The notes under the pieces were generated by a model. The model was not told the DNA's origin. It saw only the letters and a list, made by a program, of their open reading frames with translations, and made no database searches. A stretch of DNA of 64,000 bases from Holothuria scabra (Eukaryota; Echinodermata; Holothuroidea; Aspidochirotida; Holothuriidae): the NCBI GenBank assembly GCA_037179385.1, contig CM074200.1, positions 34,475,884 to 34,539,883 on the forward strand, read 5' to 3'. Below, piece after piece: positions 11,013-23,445 of the stretch. Within the stretch, counting starts at the first letter, position 1, and the number at the start of each line of letters is the position of its first letter. The position numbers and the translations under genes are program-made.

Positions 11013-12568
11013 CAGCGCCTGCAATGGGGGAGGGGGAAAACTGGCCCCGGACACAAAAAACGGGAAAGGAAGGAAAAACGGAAAGGGAAAGAACTGGAGG
11101 GGGAAAGAGAGGGAAGAGAGGAAAAGCCAGGGAAGAAGAGAAAAAGAAAAAGACAAAAAGGACGGAAATGAAAGGAAAGAAAGGCAGAAGAAAAAAGGAA
11201 AACGGAAAGAAGGGGAAAGGAAAAAAGAATAAAATGAGAAAAGAAAGAAAGTGGGCCAACTGTAACATCAAAAGCAAGATTGATCTGCATTCATTCATGG
11301 AACACTGTTCTGGTCAATACATGAACATTCATTTCGAAAAATATATGAACGTTCATTTGGTCGCCTAACGAAAACAAAATAATATCTGAGGTCCACTTTT
11401 ATCGGAGGAAAGACTTTCCTCTCTTGCTCTTTGCCAGACAGTCGCAAAGCAAAGCAATCATTCTCAGATTTGCCACCAATATTTGAAGGAAGTGCAGATT
11501 CTTCAATCACCTCCCTCCCCCCCCCCCCAACTCTTTAAACTTCCTCACAGGAAACCCGGAATCCAAAGCTTTCTGTAATATAAGCTCCATATCAACAAAT
11601 TATTGTTTCAAAGGGGCAGAAATGTTGGTTTGCACCGCAATAAATCCCTAATACAGTGGTGTTCGCATTTGCAAAAAAAATAGGAAAACTTAGCTACTTC
11701 TTACAAGATCGAGACATGCCATTTCCGGCTGTCTGAGGGGTTGCGAATTTTCAAAACTTTCTGTACGCTTCGCGCCAATCGGAGATAGTTTTTTCTGGCA
11801 AGACTTCATATTCTCGGCAGGGGAACCATTGGCCTGCCGTACTCAAATGCTCTCATACGCACCTGTCATTGGATATACCTTTCGACCCAGTCAGTTGTGC
11901 AGTCTTTTGAGATGGATTCTTTAGTTACTGAAGTGTCAGAATTTTATCAATGTTCAATGTTGCAGAGCAGTGGAGTGGATAATTTGTCCTTGCCTCTACA
12001 GTGCCGTTTCCCTAAAATTTTCCTCAATATAGGCTTTCATTTTGGTCTAAAAAAGGCAATAAAGCTTCGAAAGATTTTTTAATGTCGCCGAGAAGCCTTA
12101 ATCCGCACTCCTTAGATAACAGGATCTTCAGTCGACATGCTATCTCAGATAGTATGTGCTAATAGGAAGTTCAGATTCTTCGATAGTCCCCCAAATATGC
12201 AAATTTCCTCATAGGAAACCCTGAATCTATTCTATTTTCTGCAATACAAGCTCCACATTAACAAATGTGTAAAAGGTTGCAAATTTTCGGTACGTACCTT
12301 ATACAGTAGTGTTCACACTTAAGAAAGAAATCAGATTTAATTTAAAAAAGTTGTCCTTGCTCGTAGAAAAAGCAAAAAAAAAATCATAAAAATGTACCTT
12401 TTGGTAAATGGGGTAGGGTGAGTTGCATGGTCCAAAATTGCCCCCTCCCCCTCAACACTTCCCTTAAGGTCCTAAGACACCCAAAACTAACACAGCTTAA
12501 GTACAAAATCAGGAAACCTCTATGCTATTGCCCCCTCCCCCGCACAATCAGGTCTGGTTACGCCACTG
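11013..12568. mobile_element. hAT-like element (1,556 bp) with perfect 8-bp duplication
   Basis: TATATGTG flanks both ends (11005-11012 and 12569-12576). The left end is CAGCGCCTGCAATGGGGGAG; the right end, reversed, is CAGTGGCGTAACCAGACCTG. Inside are a purine tract (11055-11255) and two diverged repeats of a block with GCAGATTCTTC, CCTCACAGGAAACCC and AATATAAGCTCCATAT. Relatives of that block occur at 16850-17000. Open frames across the purine tract are low-complexity Lys/Glu/Arg runs and not a transposase. Confidence 0.85.
11055..11255 (+). repeat. 200-bp polypurine tract
   Basis: Almost uninterrupted A/G on the + strand, dominated by GGAAA, GAAAG and AAGAA. Such tracts can adopt triplex conformations. 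It lies inside the hAT-like element at 11013-12568. Confidence 0.9.
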
Positions 12569-12576
12569 TATATGTG

Positions 12577-15500
12577 CTCATGAACAGGCCACAATCTCGC
12601 CAGTTTTAAGTGTCTTTCAGTTCGGACTAACTTTTGCATGCTATGGTGGAAGGAACTTCATGGGGCCTGCCTGCACCCATTCTCTCATCCATAAAGTAAT
12701 CGTTTACTGACAAACAGCTATAATGCGTGGGCATCAGTTAACATAAGCGTAGGATAACATCTCTATCACCCAAGAGTTTCCTTTAAGGGTGCATTACAAA
12801 TGTAACACTTACTCTCCGTTAGCCCCTGATTCTTATCTTTCCCTTTCATATTTGATGTACGACTGGGGTCGAATAAGGCTTGGCAGCCACAAGACCTCAT
12901 TAGGACTTTTTTGCACAGACGCATATAGCCGGAGGACGTTCGGTCCAGAATATGTTGGGGGTACACTTAATATGATCTAATTGTTTCATGTACCTCAATG
13001 TCACTGCATAAATGCGGATAATTTAGGTATAGTCTATTTTCAACTCATGATTTTAATGCGAAGTAAAAGGCTGTTACAGGTACAGTTATTGTGCTGTATA
13101 ACAACTTCACCAGGACTAATGGAAGATCAAAGGATGATAAAAGTAGTCAACTGATATGCTGATGATTGAAGGAGATTATAGAAAAGAGGCAAGCCTGGGG
13201 AGTTGCCGAGAAGTGTACATGAAATCTCTGTTCGAGATGTTCTACAGAAAAAGGTAACGAACGATACATGTACTTATGATTGGTCAATTTTTCAAGTATT
13301 TTCAAATTATTAAATTTTACTTCAGATTTCATTTCACTTAAAAGTAATGTTGATACTTCCGCTTACTGTCTTTCCTATACTTTTATTACTTATTTACTGG
13401 TTTTAATTTTTCGTTCTATATTCCCTACCTGACTTTGAGTTTTTCTCGGAAGAAGTCTCTCCTTTACTTCGTCCCTCACACTACTGTGATACGTACCCTC
13501 AGTCTGTTTTAGTCACAATACGTCACCTAAAATCCCAACTTTCATAAGAGCTGATGAATATCATGCTGACGTGCACACCACGTGACTAGCACAGTTTAAG
13601 AAAGCTGTAATCGCCTTCCCGATGATTTGTATTTGGGTTAAATGCATGTCTAATTGAAAATCCTAATTAAAAAGGGATGGGCGTGTGTTTTAGTGTATGA
13701 ATGCAATGGCAAACCAACCCGAGTGAGGCTACCTGTTGTCACCCAATATTTTTATTTTTATAATTGCAAATATCCCAAGATGTTTATATTTCTTGTAATT
13801 AGACCTAATTTCTATATCGTTTACCATTTAAAACATGAAATGGAATGTTTCTCGCACGAATTATTGAGAAAAATCAAGTTATCCTGTCTCCTCCCTCAGG
13901 GAGTAGTAGTCCTCGAAAATAAAATCAGGTTATAGAGTTCACCTTTCTGTAGGGTAGATGCACTGTTACAGTTACAGACGTCAACCGATCGAAGTTTTGT
14001 TTATTACAAATTAAATTGCGGACATGCCACATTTTGCCTACTTTACTGCAGTTTTAAGGCAAATACGACCAGATGACTATTTCTTCAAGTTGCTAAATTT
14101 GTTTTCAATTTTTTTCATATTAAAAATGAGATAAAGGTTGTATGACAAATAGCTCGGGAGCGGGTAAGACGTCTTCTACGTTCGACTCAATTACACGAGC
14201 AGGTGACCGTTTTGCAGACTTGAAGTACCGATAATTACCTCTATAATCTTGAGAAATATGAATCTGTTTTCTACAGATTTGGAAATGTCGACGGAGTGAA
14301 CTGTCTCCGGAAGTTTTTTTTTTTTTTTAAATATTCGTATAGGTCTACCTCTTAACGGTTCTCCGGCAAAACGATATAGTATAGATGCACTAAGAATGTT
14401 ACAAAGACACGAAGACCTAATTTAAGTAACCAGAAGCAACAAAAGACGATATATGTTGCAATTTGCTTAAACATATTTAGTGTTTGTAAAGTCTAACGAG
14501 ACCAACTACTAATCATAATTCTAGTGGTAAAGTAATATTCAAGTAGTTTATTAATGGTGAGATAAATCCTAGATTGATGAGGCTTATCTAAATGCTGGAA
14601 ATTTGTACATTCTAACAAACCCATTTAAAGGGAAATATTGCGTTTGTTTTGGAAAAAATTTTGTCCTTTTAAAACTAATATTTATTGAAAAATGGTGATA
14701 GATTATCACAAATAAGGCAGTATGGTAGCTTTCTTTTCAAGAAAGTTTCCCACGGATAGAAATTGAGCTGCTTGTTTGTGCCCAAGAAAAAATTTTTTCA
14801 CCCAAACTTCCAGCATTGCAAATGATGCAACGTCCATGGCTCTTCTTGCGCATAATATTTTGAAGAGATGTAGCTATTGCTGGGGTTTATGATTAAGACT
14901 GAAATGTTGGATAGTGTATGAGCCATTTTCTTTGTACTCTTGGAGCATTTAACACAATATTTTTTTTAAAGTAACTTTGAGTAGGTTCATTTATGAAGTT
15001 AAACGTTTCACTGGGTTCTTACACAAACAATGTTAGTAACCTGGTGTGAGTTACTGTAGTGTCCAGGACAAAGGGTGATTTATTTTTTAAGGATAAGATG
15101 TGTAAATGTGAAACACGGGAATGGAAATTTGAGTACAGAGTTGGAAAATTTACCAAGGATATACTTCTGGGATGAAATAGGTCTTATTGTTTTGAGGAAT
15201 ATTAGCCAATCAGCCTATGCATATTCGTTTTATCCCAGGCCATCTGCAGATCTCGAGATAGCCTTTACAAAAGGCGTTATCAGGGGCCGCGGAGCTAAAG
15301 CCTTCTCTAGCGTCTCCCCCGTCCCAGGGTTTACAACACAGGGATACCCCTACCTGTAGGACATCTCAAGTCTAGTGGGAGATGAGCTCGTCACAGTTTC
15401 CGTAGAAAAAGACGGGTTTTTGTTGTTTATATGCCTGAAGTTGAGTTTTAATTGTCAACATGCTGAACCAATTCAATGTTCTTTCATCCACAAAGTTTCC

Positions 15501-16019
15501 CACAAATCGGGAGTGGGAACCCAATCCCTAACCACGCTGTGTTGAGAACCCTCGCTCTCAATATCCCCTTCCTATGAGCTTAATTAAGTGTGATACATTC
15601 ATTCGATCTTTAATTGGGACGGCAGCCAAAGAGATTGAAACCTCTGGATTATGCAACTGGGCCAAGAGTTTCGTCCCCTTTTCTGTGCATTTAATCATTT
15701 GAAATACCTAACCGCTCGTTTCATAGACAAACACTCTCGGTATCTCTTTCACCCGACAAATACAATTTGATTGAGATTTCAGCTAATTTACAAATTGCAA
15801 TCCTAATTGCAAATGTGTGATACTTAAAAGATTAAACGTCTTTTGTGCAGCACCCAACCCACGAATTTACAAGTCAAGACTGGAGACGTCATGTACAAGG
15901 CGATACTGATACAATCATCTGCTAATTAAGGCATCAATCCTTTATTTACAATGAATCTGGAATACACAGACAAGCCGCAGGCATTACTAAACGACGTCTA
16001 GTGTCACTGACGTGTTTGC
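12577..16019. other. No gene or delimited element recognised
   Basis: A 3.4-kb AT-rich stretch. TTAAAGGGAAATATTGCG at 14624 recalls the start of a TTAA-type repeat (a relative is near 19130), but no right end was found. T runs lie near 14317. The longest frames (93-94 codons) show no domain. Confidence 0.45.
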
Positions 16020-17087
16020 TACGGGCGGCGATCCTGGGGGGATGGGTGGATGTATCCCCCCCCCCCCCATTAAAATTGCATAGGGGATACTGTACTCTAT
16101 ATCCTCTCGGTCCAGTTTTATCGACTCCCTGTCAGTCTCAATAAAAAAAAAACTATTTGTATTATTAAATTCAGAGAATGAATAATGATTATATACAATT
16201 ACTTACTGTTTAGGCATTTATTTAGAATGCTAAAAGAGACGTGATTATAAACAGTGTACACAAAAATATAAATTGATTAATTACACAACTATGAAGAGCC
16301 CGAGGAGTGTCGACAGGAAACTAAAAATGCTCTGACGTGCACCTACACGCCTTGAAATAACTAAAATTTACTATGGGAATGGAAGATATACAATGTAAAG
16401 AAATCAGTGATAGTCCAGGGGACAGGAGGCGATTGCTCTCCCTGCTCTAAAAAGGAAAAAAATTGCCATTTGTGACATCAGTCAACTACAGCGCAACTTT
16501 CCCAACTTTTCATTCATTAAATTCAAAGTTCTCTCCAACAAAAGCTCAAATTTTTTTGTAATTATTTGTTTCGAATATGCAATTGCAATTTCAATTTCAA
16601 TTACTGCTTGCAGAAGTGTTTCCTCATAAATCAGTTTGATAAACTTTTCTCCGAACTCTGGAAATGACAAAATTGCCAGATCATTAAGTGATATGGACAA
16701 CTACAGTTCTATGCTCATGTGTGACTTTCTTATCATTTAATTCCAAATTTTCCCTAACATGAGCTCTTGACTCTTAAAATGTCGTCGTACAGCCTCAATT
16801 TGTAGGACTTAGATATCACTGTGTACAGTAGCAACAACGATCTTTAGTAGCTGCTCAATCTCAGACTTGCCAATAAGTAATACAGATTCTTCAGTTATCC
16901 AGAACTTTTCATATTTCCTTATGTAGGGAACCCAGAATCCAAAATTTTTTTCAACACAAGCTCCGCATTTTCGCGCCCAGCAAACCACGTCCCCAGAGAA
17001 ATAGTTTTCAACGTAAATCAAAAAAAAAATTAACATGCTTGCCACCCCCCCCCCCCCCCAACGGAAAAAGTTCAACTACGCCACTGA
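16020..17087. mobile_element. Relic related to the 11.0-12.6 kb hAT element
   Basis: A block at about 16880-16975 (CAGATTCTTCAGTTATC, AGGGAACCCAGAATCCAAA, ACACAAGCTCCGCATTT) matches the interior of 11013-12568. The right end CTACGCCACTG (17077-17087) is a hAT-type terminus, preceded by a 17-base C run. A possible left end, GGGCGGCGATCCTGGGG with a 14-base C run, lies at 16022. The flanks do not form a target duplication, so this may be two fragments. Confidence 0.45.
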
Positions 17088-17709
17088 TCAATAATTTTCA
17101 TTTCACTCGATTCAGAAACTTAATCACCCTTTCAAGGCAATCAGACAACTTTTACTTTTCTATAGTTTTTACTATAGGCCTTTCTACCTTTTTAAGAAAT
17201 ACACATCTGGTAGTTACTATGATAATAGGTCAGATAACCAGGAAAGGGCCATTTCGGGTGATCTCGGGCGTATTTTGGCCAAAACTGAGTGTATCCCCAC
17301 ACTCTCAAAGACGGATCACCACCCATGGTGTTAGTTAAATACAGGGTTTGATTTCCGGTCTGTGGGAGGTGTCCAAGGAGGAGCATGTCTTCCTCCTTTC
17401 GAGATTTTTTTTTTTTTTTTTAATTTTTAAAACACTTTAAATGCAACCTGGTGCAGCATTTAGCAGTTTAGTAAAGTCAATTTTTGAGCTATTAAAAGAT
17501 AAATTTTTTGGTCTTCGATGGGGAAAGGGGCTTCATCCACCCTGACATCCGTTGTGTCAGTACTTGTGTTTGCTATGTATTATTCGCGTGCTTTATGTCA
17601 GTCATAGGTCATGTTAATTTCGAGAAAGAAGAATTTAGAATGAAGAAAGAAATCTTTTATTTTCCAAAGAAGAACAAATATTCCCTTTTTAGAAGAACAA
17701 TTTTTGTTC
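17088..17709. other. No gene recognised
   Basis: Contains a T run at about 17406-17422. Frames at 17039-17386 run through the C-rich relic and show nothing recognisable. Confidence 0.4.
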
Positions 17710-18118
17710 ATTTCCCATTTTCCGTTCTCGAGATATTGGAAGTTGGCTGTGGCCAATTTTCTGCATAGAATGAACTTGAAGCAAGCATGTGTGATGTCAT
17801 GGATCCACACTGTTTGCCAATGTCTTTGTTTTCACTCATAATTTATCACCAATTTATGCAACTACATTCTGATATACTGATACCATAGGTGCACTCTGAC
17901 AATGAAATTTTTAAAAAATAATATTCCTTAGAGTCAAAATACCATCTTTAATCAGTTCAAGGTCAAAATTTATAGGATAAAAAATTAAAGAAAAACTAAA
18001 CATGGTCTAACAAGGTGAATCGATGACGTCACACTTGCTTTCTTTTAATTCACTTTTTATATAAAAAATGTGTCAACTTCGGTCGCTAATATCTCAAGCA
18101 CCGAACACGGGAAATAAT
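17710..18118. repeat. Diverged element with inverted ends around TGACGTCA-like cores
   Basis: Left CATTTTCCGTTCTCGAGATATT...GCAAGCATGTGTGATGTCAT pairs in complement with right ATGACGTCACACTTGC...AATATCTCAAGCACCGAACAC. The arms are imperfect. The termini are uncertain. Confidence 0.5.
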
Positions 18119-18258
18119 AAAGATTTCTCCAGAATGCTCACAATATGATTCTCTTTAACATATCAAACATAACTTTGTCTCTGGGTTATTCTTTTAAATC
18201 TGAACTTATTGCTTTCGTAATTCTCATGCACTCTCAGTTCATGTTACCGTGGTACTGT

Positions 18259-18533
18259 CGTATAGACCGAATTGGATCAGCGCTTGTGTTCAGTGACTGT
18301 AGCTATAGGGTGACTGTAGTGAGTCCATAGATAATCGTCTTCGTTTACTCTCTAAATGAAATTTAAACCCTCATATTCAGTGAAATTGAGGGAATCAAGA
18401 TACAATTCAGTTTGCAACCATCTATGATACATGTAGGCGAGGAAGTTAAAGGACTAAAGGTTATGGAGCCCAGTTATGTCCGACTTTTCGATTAAAATGA
18501 AACCATCACTTGACTGCTCCGTATTCGTCTATA
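18259..18533 (+). mobile_element. TA-flanked MITE family M2, copy 1
   Basis: Begins TATAGACCGAATTGGATCAG and ends GCTCCGTATTCGTCTATA. Shared blocks include CTTGTGTTCAGTGACTGTAG, AGTGAAATTGAGGGAATCAAG and CATCACTTGACTG. The inverted ends are about 14 bp and TA borders suit Tc1/mariner-type insertion. Confidence 0.8.
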
Positions 18534-19329
18534 CAACAAATGCACAATGTTCTGCAAACACTAATTTGAATCTTAAATCAAGCCCAGACACAAGTTTCAA
18601 TATTATTCAGTCATATTTTATACAGAACATGTTTCCGTATCCCTTCCCATGTGTTCATATTTTTCAGCCCGCTGGTCCATTTTCTGGTCACTGACAAACA
18701 GGACATTTCCCAAACGTACACATGCATGACGACTCCTAAGTTCCCTGCATGCATAGTTGTTACTAAATATAAAGCTATAACATTTCAGGAGGGTATGATA
18801 TATCGATCCACAATATAATTTTTAATTCACTTCCATTCTTACTCGTTTCATATAAGCCAGTTTTATTACTGCACGACGTCGTCATTGAACTGCATGAGCA
18901 ATTTCATCTCATGTTTTTGTGACGGCACCTATTTGCTTTTCGAGTGACCGAGAGGGATTGCAATCATCTTAATAAAGAGACGTTACCAGTGCTAGAATGA
19001 ACGTTTAAATTCATAGGCCTGTTGGAATTCTCCGGACATACTGTAGTGGGACACTCTACTGCTATTGAGAAATGTGTTTGCCGCCGATAAGTTTAAAGCA
19101 CGAAACTCCGATAAAATGACTTCTACCTAAAGGAAAATATTGCGTTTACGCTCCGGTATACAAAAATAGCCTTCAAAAATAGGCTAAATCAAATCCCTTT
19201 GAGACTGTTCATAGTCTTACCAATCAACACCAGTAATACAGCGTCATATTTTGAAAACCGTATGCATGAAAAAAGTCACGGAATACGGAAGTTACATCTT
19301 TTGAATTTTGATTCAACAAATTATTTCCA
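18534..19329. other. No gene recognised
   Basis: CTAAAGGAAAATATTGCGTTTACG at about 19125 resembles the motif at 14624. No exon seen. Confidence 0.45.
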
Positions 19330-19924
19330 TGTTTATCGATCGCAAAACAATGTTTATCGACCGAAAAACATAGATTTTCAGTCGAAAATCCATTTTTTCG
19401 GCCGATAATACAAGATTATCAGCGATAATCTCAGATTTTCAGTACAAAAAGCCATGTTTTTTGATCGAAAAACCATGTTTATCGGCGAAAAGCCATGTTT
19501 ATCGGCGATATACCATGTTTATCGGTCGATAATCCATGTTTATCGGCGATAAACCTGGATTTTCAATCGAAAACATGGTTTATTGAACGATAATCCAAGT
19601 TTGTCGGCGATAAACCATGTTTATCGGCTGATAATCCAAATTTATCGGTGATAAACCATGTTTATCGGTGATCAACCATGTTTATCGGTGATCAACCATG
19701 TTTATCGGTGATACATCTTGTTTATCGGTGATAAACCATGTTTATCGGTGATAAACCATGTTTATCGGTGATAAGCCATGTTTATCGGCAAAAAAACTAT
19801 GTTTATCGGCGATATACTTGGTTTTTCGGTCGAAAAACATGGTTTTCGAACAGATATTGCTCATTTGCTACACTTACATCCTGTGCTATTTCCAGCGGGT
19901 CACCGAAGGGGTGGCGCCAGCGAG

Positions 19925-20370
19925 GGACATGCCCCCCCCCCTCGTCGGGGAAGGTCGGCGGTATCGTCAGGGAAGCCTTAAATAATAAATAAAAAATACC
20001 AGGACTGAAGTTAGTGGATGGGTGAACATATTTTTTTTGTTTTGAAATGATATTTTAATGCATATGGGAATCGATTTTCAATCACTTCTTCTTTGCTCCA
20101 TTATACCACATTCCATGAACCCGTGTCCTATCCCCCCCATCGGGGAAGGACCGCAAGTTACTTCGGGGAGGCCTAAAAATGAACGTAAAGGAGTTAAAGT
20201 TACTGCATGGATGATTATGAACTTTTTTCTGTTTGCACTATTCTGTTCTTTTGTAAAGGTATTTTAATGCTTCTCTGAATCTGATTTAATCAATTCTTAC
20301 TAGCTCTGTCATCCCTCATCCCATCTTTAATCCGCAAGGTCATGCCCCCGTCGGGAAAGGCTGCCGGCCT
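19925..20370 (+). repeat. Imperfect tandem repeat of about 200 bp in the centre of the foldback element
   Basis: CCCCC(N)TCGGGGAAGG recurs at about 19945, 20140 and 20351, with a weaker relative at about 21000. TATTTTAATGC and GATT..AATCA..TTCT blocks recur between the first copies. The spacings are 195 and 211 bp. Confidence 0.6.
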
Positions 20371-20399
20371 TTCCCCTGTTGTTGAGAAAACCCGATTCC

Positions 20400-20760
20400 G
20401 TCGGTCTGATAAACTTCAGTCACCCGAAAGTTCTTGATTTTTCCCCAATATAAGCTTCATATGGTTGAAAGTGGCAAAATTTTCCGTTTCCGATGGATGG
20501 GCTACTCCATACAATAAATAACCAAACTGTGTTAATCATCCAGCATACTGCCTAATTTTGCTCTTGAAAGGCATATTACTTTAAAAAAGCCAAATGTTCA
20601 TTATAACCTTACCCAAAACACCAAATTTTCTTTCATTAAATTCCAAAATTTTTTTCCAATTTAGTAACAGCTCTTTCTTTTCAAATCTTCGTTTAAAAAG
20701 GGAAAAACTTTCCGGGCAAACTTGTAGTCTCATCTCAATTTAACGCGTAACCTCAAAAGA
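20400..20760. repeat. Weak relic of the 11-kb hAT interior
   Basis: CCCCAATATAAGCTTCATATG and TTCATTAAATTCCAAAATTTTT resemble blocks at 11576 and 16511. The resemblance is partial. Confidence 0.3.
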
Positions 20761-21478
20761 GATTTCAGCTGTCGCCTATAAAACGTTTTTTATTTTTGCC
20801 ATATGAAAGACATATTTTCCAATTGAGAACCAAAATTTTTTATGGTACTAACAAAAGCCAAATTTCTTTTAAAAAAAATCCAGACTTTGAAGTATCTGTT
20901 AATAGGAAAGCCCAAAATTTCGGCACGCTACGCGCGCCTCAAGTCACGTCCCACCGGGATATAAAATCACCTTTGTCGGGGCCTTGAAATTCTGGCCCCC
21001 CTGTCGGGCAAATCCTGGCGCCCCCCCCCCCCCCCTGGTTCACCGCCGTACGCGTTCCAGCCACGTGTCAAGTGCGTATAATTGAGGCACTTTACTCGAT
21101 AAGCCAATTTGTGGTCGATAATCCATGTTTATCGCCGAAAAACATGGTTTATCAACCCATAAACATGGTTTATCGCCGATAAACATGGTTTTTCGACTGA
21201 AAATCTGAGATTATCCCCGATAATCTTGGATTATCGGGCGTTAAACATGGTTTTTCAGAGAAAAGCATGGATATTTAACTGAAAATCTAAGTTTTTCGGT
21301 CGATAAACATGATTTATCGCCGCTAAACATGGATTATCGACCGGTGAACATGGTTTTTCGCCAATAAACATGGTTTTTCGATCGAAAAACATGGTTTTTC
21401 AACCGATAATCCAAGTTTATCACCGGTAATCCAAGATTATCGCGAAAAACATGGTTTTTCGGAGAAAAACATAGATTA

Positions 21479-23176
21479 GGCCCCCTCAGTACGACATGTT
21501 ATGTAAGCTAACAGGAAGTGTTCAAGGTCATGAAAACATTTTTATTCTCAAAGGGAAACAAAGCATGTGCAATTTAAGTTATACAACAAAAAAGTCACAA
21601 ACTTGCGAAATGAAATATTTTGTTTTAAGTGAATAAATTTCAACATCTCAAAAATGGAACGATGCATGTATGACAACGGGAGTTGTCAACCCCAACCCCA
21701 TAATATATAGTTTTGGATTTCTGCACTTGAGGTACAATTTAACTTCACGTTTGACTTCTAACGTACAGTACAGTTGTCGTGCTCCTACTTATTCACGATG
21801 ATTTGATCTCCTTTTATATCTGGTTATATTTAAATTTTGATATCGTCACTCTGCCACCCCTCAGTTCTGCAGAATTCTCTTCCGAAAACGAAGGACAAGT
21901 CACAAAAAGCAAATAGAAAATTAAATCGTTTATCAAGAGTTTTGCTGTCCAGAGATTTCTCATGCTGAGGATTTTACCATCCTTTGGGAAAAATTCTCTC
22001 GTTTGTGACCGTCAAAGTTGTTCCTAGCTTCCCATCATAATGATGTGCACTAATGACCGTATCTTTGGCAACAGCTACATATCTCCTTGAATCAAGGCCT
22101 TACACATTAAGATTACAATTTACAAAGACGATCGTCAATTTAAAGAAATCTTTTTCATTTCACTTGTCCGTCAGTTGTGGTAAAAGCTGAACTGACCTTT
22201 CAAGCAAGATATCAGCTTCGAGCAATGCAAGCAAGCAAGCATAAGTCATATAATTAAACTCTTGGTAACCTAAATATCAATTCGCCATGAGAACTGAATC
22301 GACATCTCTTGACGCGTATCACAACTTGCAGCCCAACTATTAGAAGGTCAATGATTCGATTTCATAGGTCACAGAACGAAAAATTTGTGTTAAAAATTGA
22401 GTTAGTGTACGTATGTTTCATTATACGTCAACTTCATTTGGCAGCCTCGGGTCGTTTTATTTCAGGAGAATGAATACACTTTAATGGGTCAATATTTCGT
22501 TGTTCTATGGAATGTAGTTGTTTTCAGTTGCCACAAAGCAATGCAATATAAATTCACTGTATCCTTTTAATCGCGGTCGTATCATGACACCAATCAGCCG
22601 TTACAAATAAGACACATTTTTGGATTGCTCATGTCGCTTTATTACACCTTTATAAGCCAAACTTCAATATTTTCAATTTGAAAGTTACTAGTTCAGATTG
22701 TTCAACCGATCATGTAAGCAGAGGGTTGTGACACTGTGACTCCTCAAACGTTCAAAACGTTTATCACGACCTGGCCTGCCAGTGTGACCATACTGCACTT
22801 TCCGATTGCTAAGCCCCACCTATAAATGCCACCTCTTTTCACCTTCTCCTTCAGGCATGAAAGAGTGTTCTTGGCCCCTCGGCCCGGTTGCTAATAGAAA
22901 GGTAAAGAGTTGTAATTCCATTCACTTTTAAACTGAGGTAGTCAGGTAGAGTACGGTAGTTCTTCCTCTTACCTCACTACGGTAGTTCTTCCTCTACCTC
23001 CTCGCACTCTGCAGGCTCAAATGAAAGTAAATGATATAGGCCTATATTGTTCAAGCAATTGTTTGCATTATTACTACCCCTCGCGCAAATAGACCTACCG
23101 TACCCACTCTTGTTGCTCAGCTGACAATGCCTGATAACACAATTTGCAGTTATCTTTCAGCCCAGACAGTAATTGC
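21479..23176. other. No gene recognised; one short tandem duplication
   Basis: TACGGTAGTTCTTCCTCT is repeated at 22952 and 22978. The remainder shows no exon or element. Confidence 0.45.
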
Positions 23177-23445
23177 CACCATGCCCCCCCCCCCCCACCC
23201 CCACAACTGCCTTAAACTCATAGTCATCCAGACACACTCTCAGATTACTACGCATACCCTGATAAGTATACAAACCCTACTGTGTAATCAAAACCCTCGC
23301 AGTACAGTAGGCTTACATGATTGTGTCGTACTAGCATTTTTTAATCTGATGTCGATCAAAGAGCTGCTTCAATTGAAAATTTTAATTGAGGATTTCTTTA
23401 GACATCTGCTGAAGTTATACTAGTGTGGGGTGAAGAATGACTAGA
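23177..23445 (+). mobile_element. Degenerate M1-family copy
   Basis: TAGTCATCCAGACACACTCTCA, GTGTAATCAAAACCCTC, GATCAAAGAGCTGCTTCAATT and the end GTGTGGGGTGAAGAATGACT match the M1 family in order. A 13-base C run replaces the expected left interior, and no flanking TTAA pair is evident. Confidence 0.55.

Larger units (their letters stand above)
19330..21478. mobile_element. Foldback element with long inverted arrays of 20-bp palindromic units
   Basis: The left array (19330-19855) has about 26 units of 19-22 bp with consensus near CCATGTTTATCGGYGATAAA. The right array (about 21110-21478) has about 17 units in the opposite orientation, near TTTATCGCCGATAAACATGG. Each unit is itself close to palindromic (TTTATC..GATAAA, TTTTTC..GAAAAA or ATTATC..GATAAT). 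The 1.25-kb centre contains C/G-rich repeats. This layout, long inverted ends built from tandem short units, matches foldback elements such as Drosophila FB/Galileo and sea-urchin TU elements. No transposase or target duplication was seen. Open frames through the arrays are artefacts of the repeats. Confidence 0.85.

Noticed and set aside
10919..11368. 149-codon Lys/Arg/Glu-rich protein and its Phe/Leu/Ser-rich complement.
   Set aside because: Both are translations of a polypurine tract inside a hAT-like element.
16022..17087. One intact hAT element with both ends.
   Set aside because: The candidate ends are not flanked by matching 8-bp duplications.
19738..19992. Proteins with repeated MFIGD/CLSV units.
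   Set aside because: Translation of the 20-bp palindromic array.
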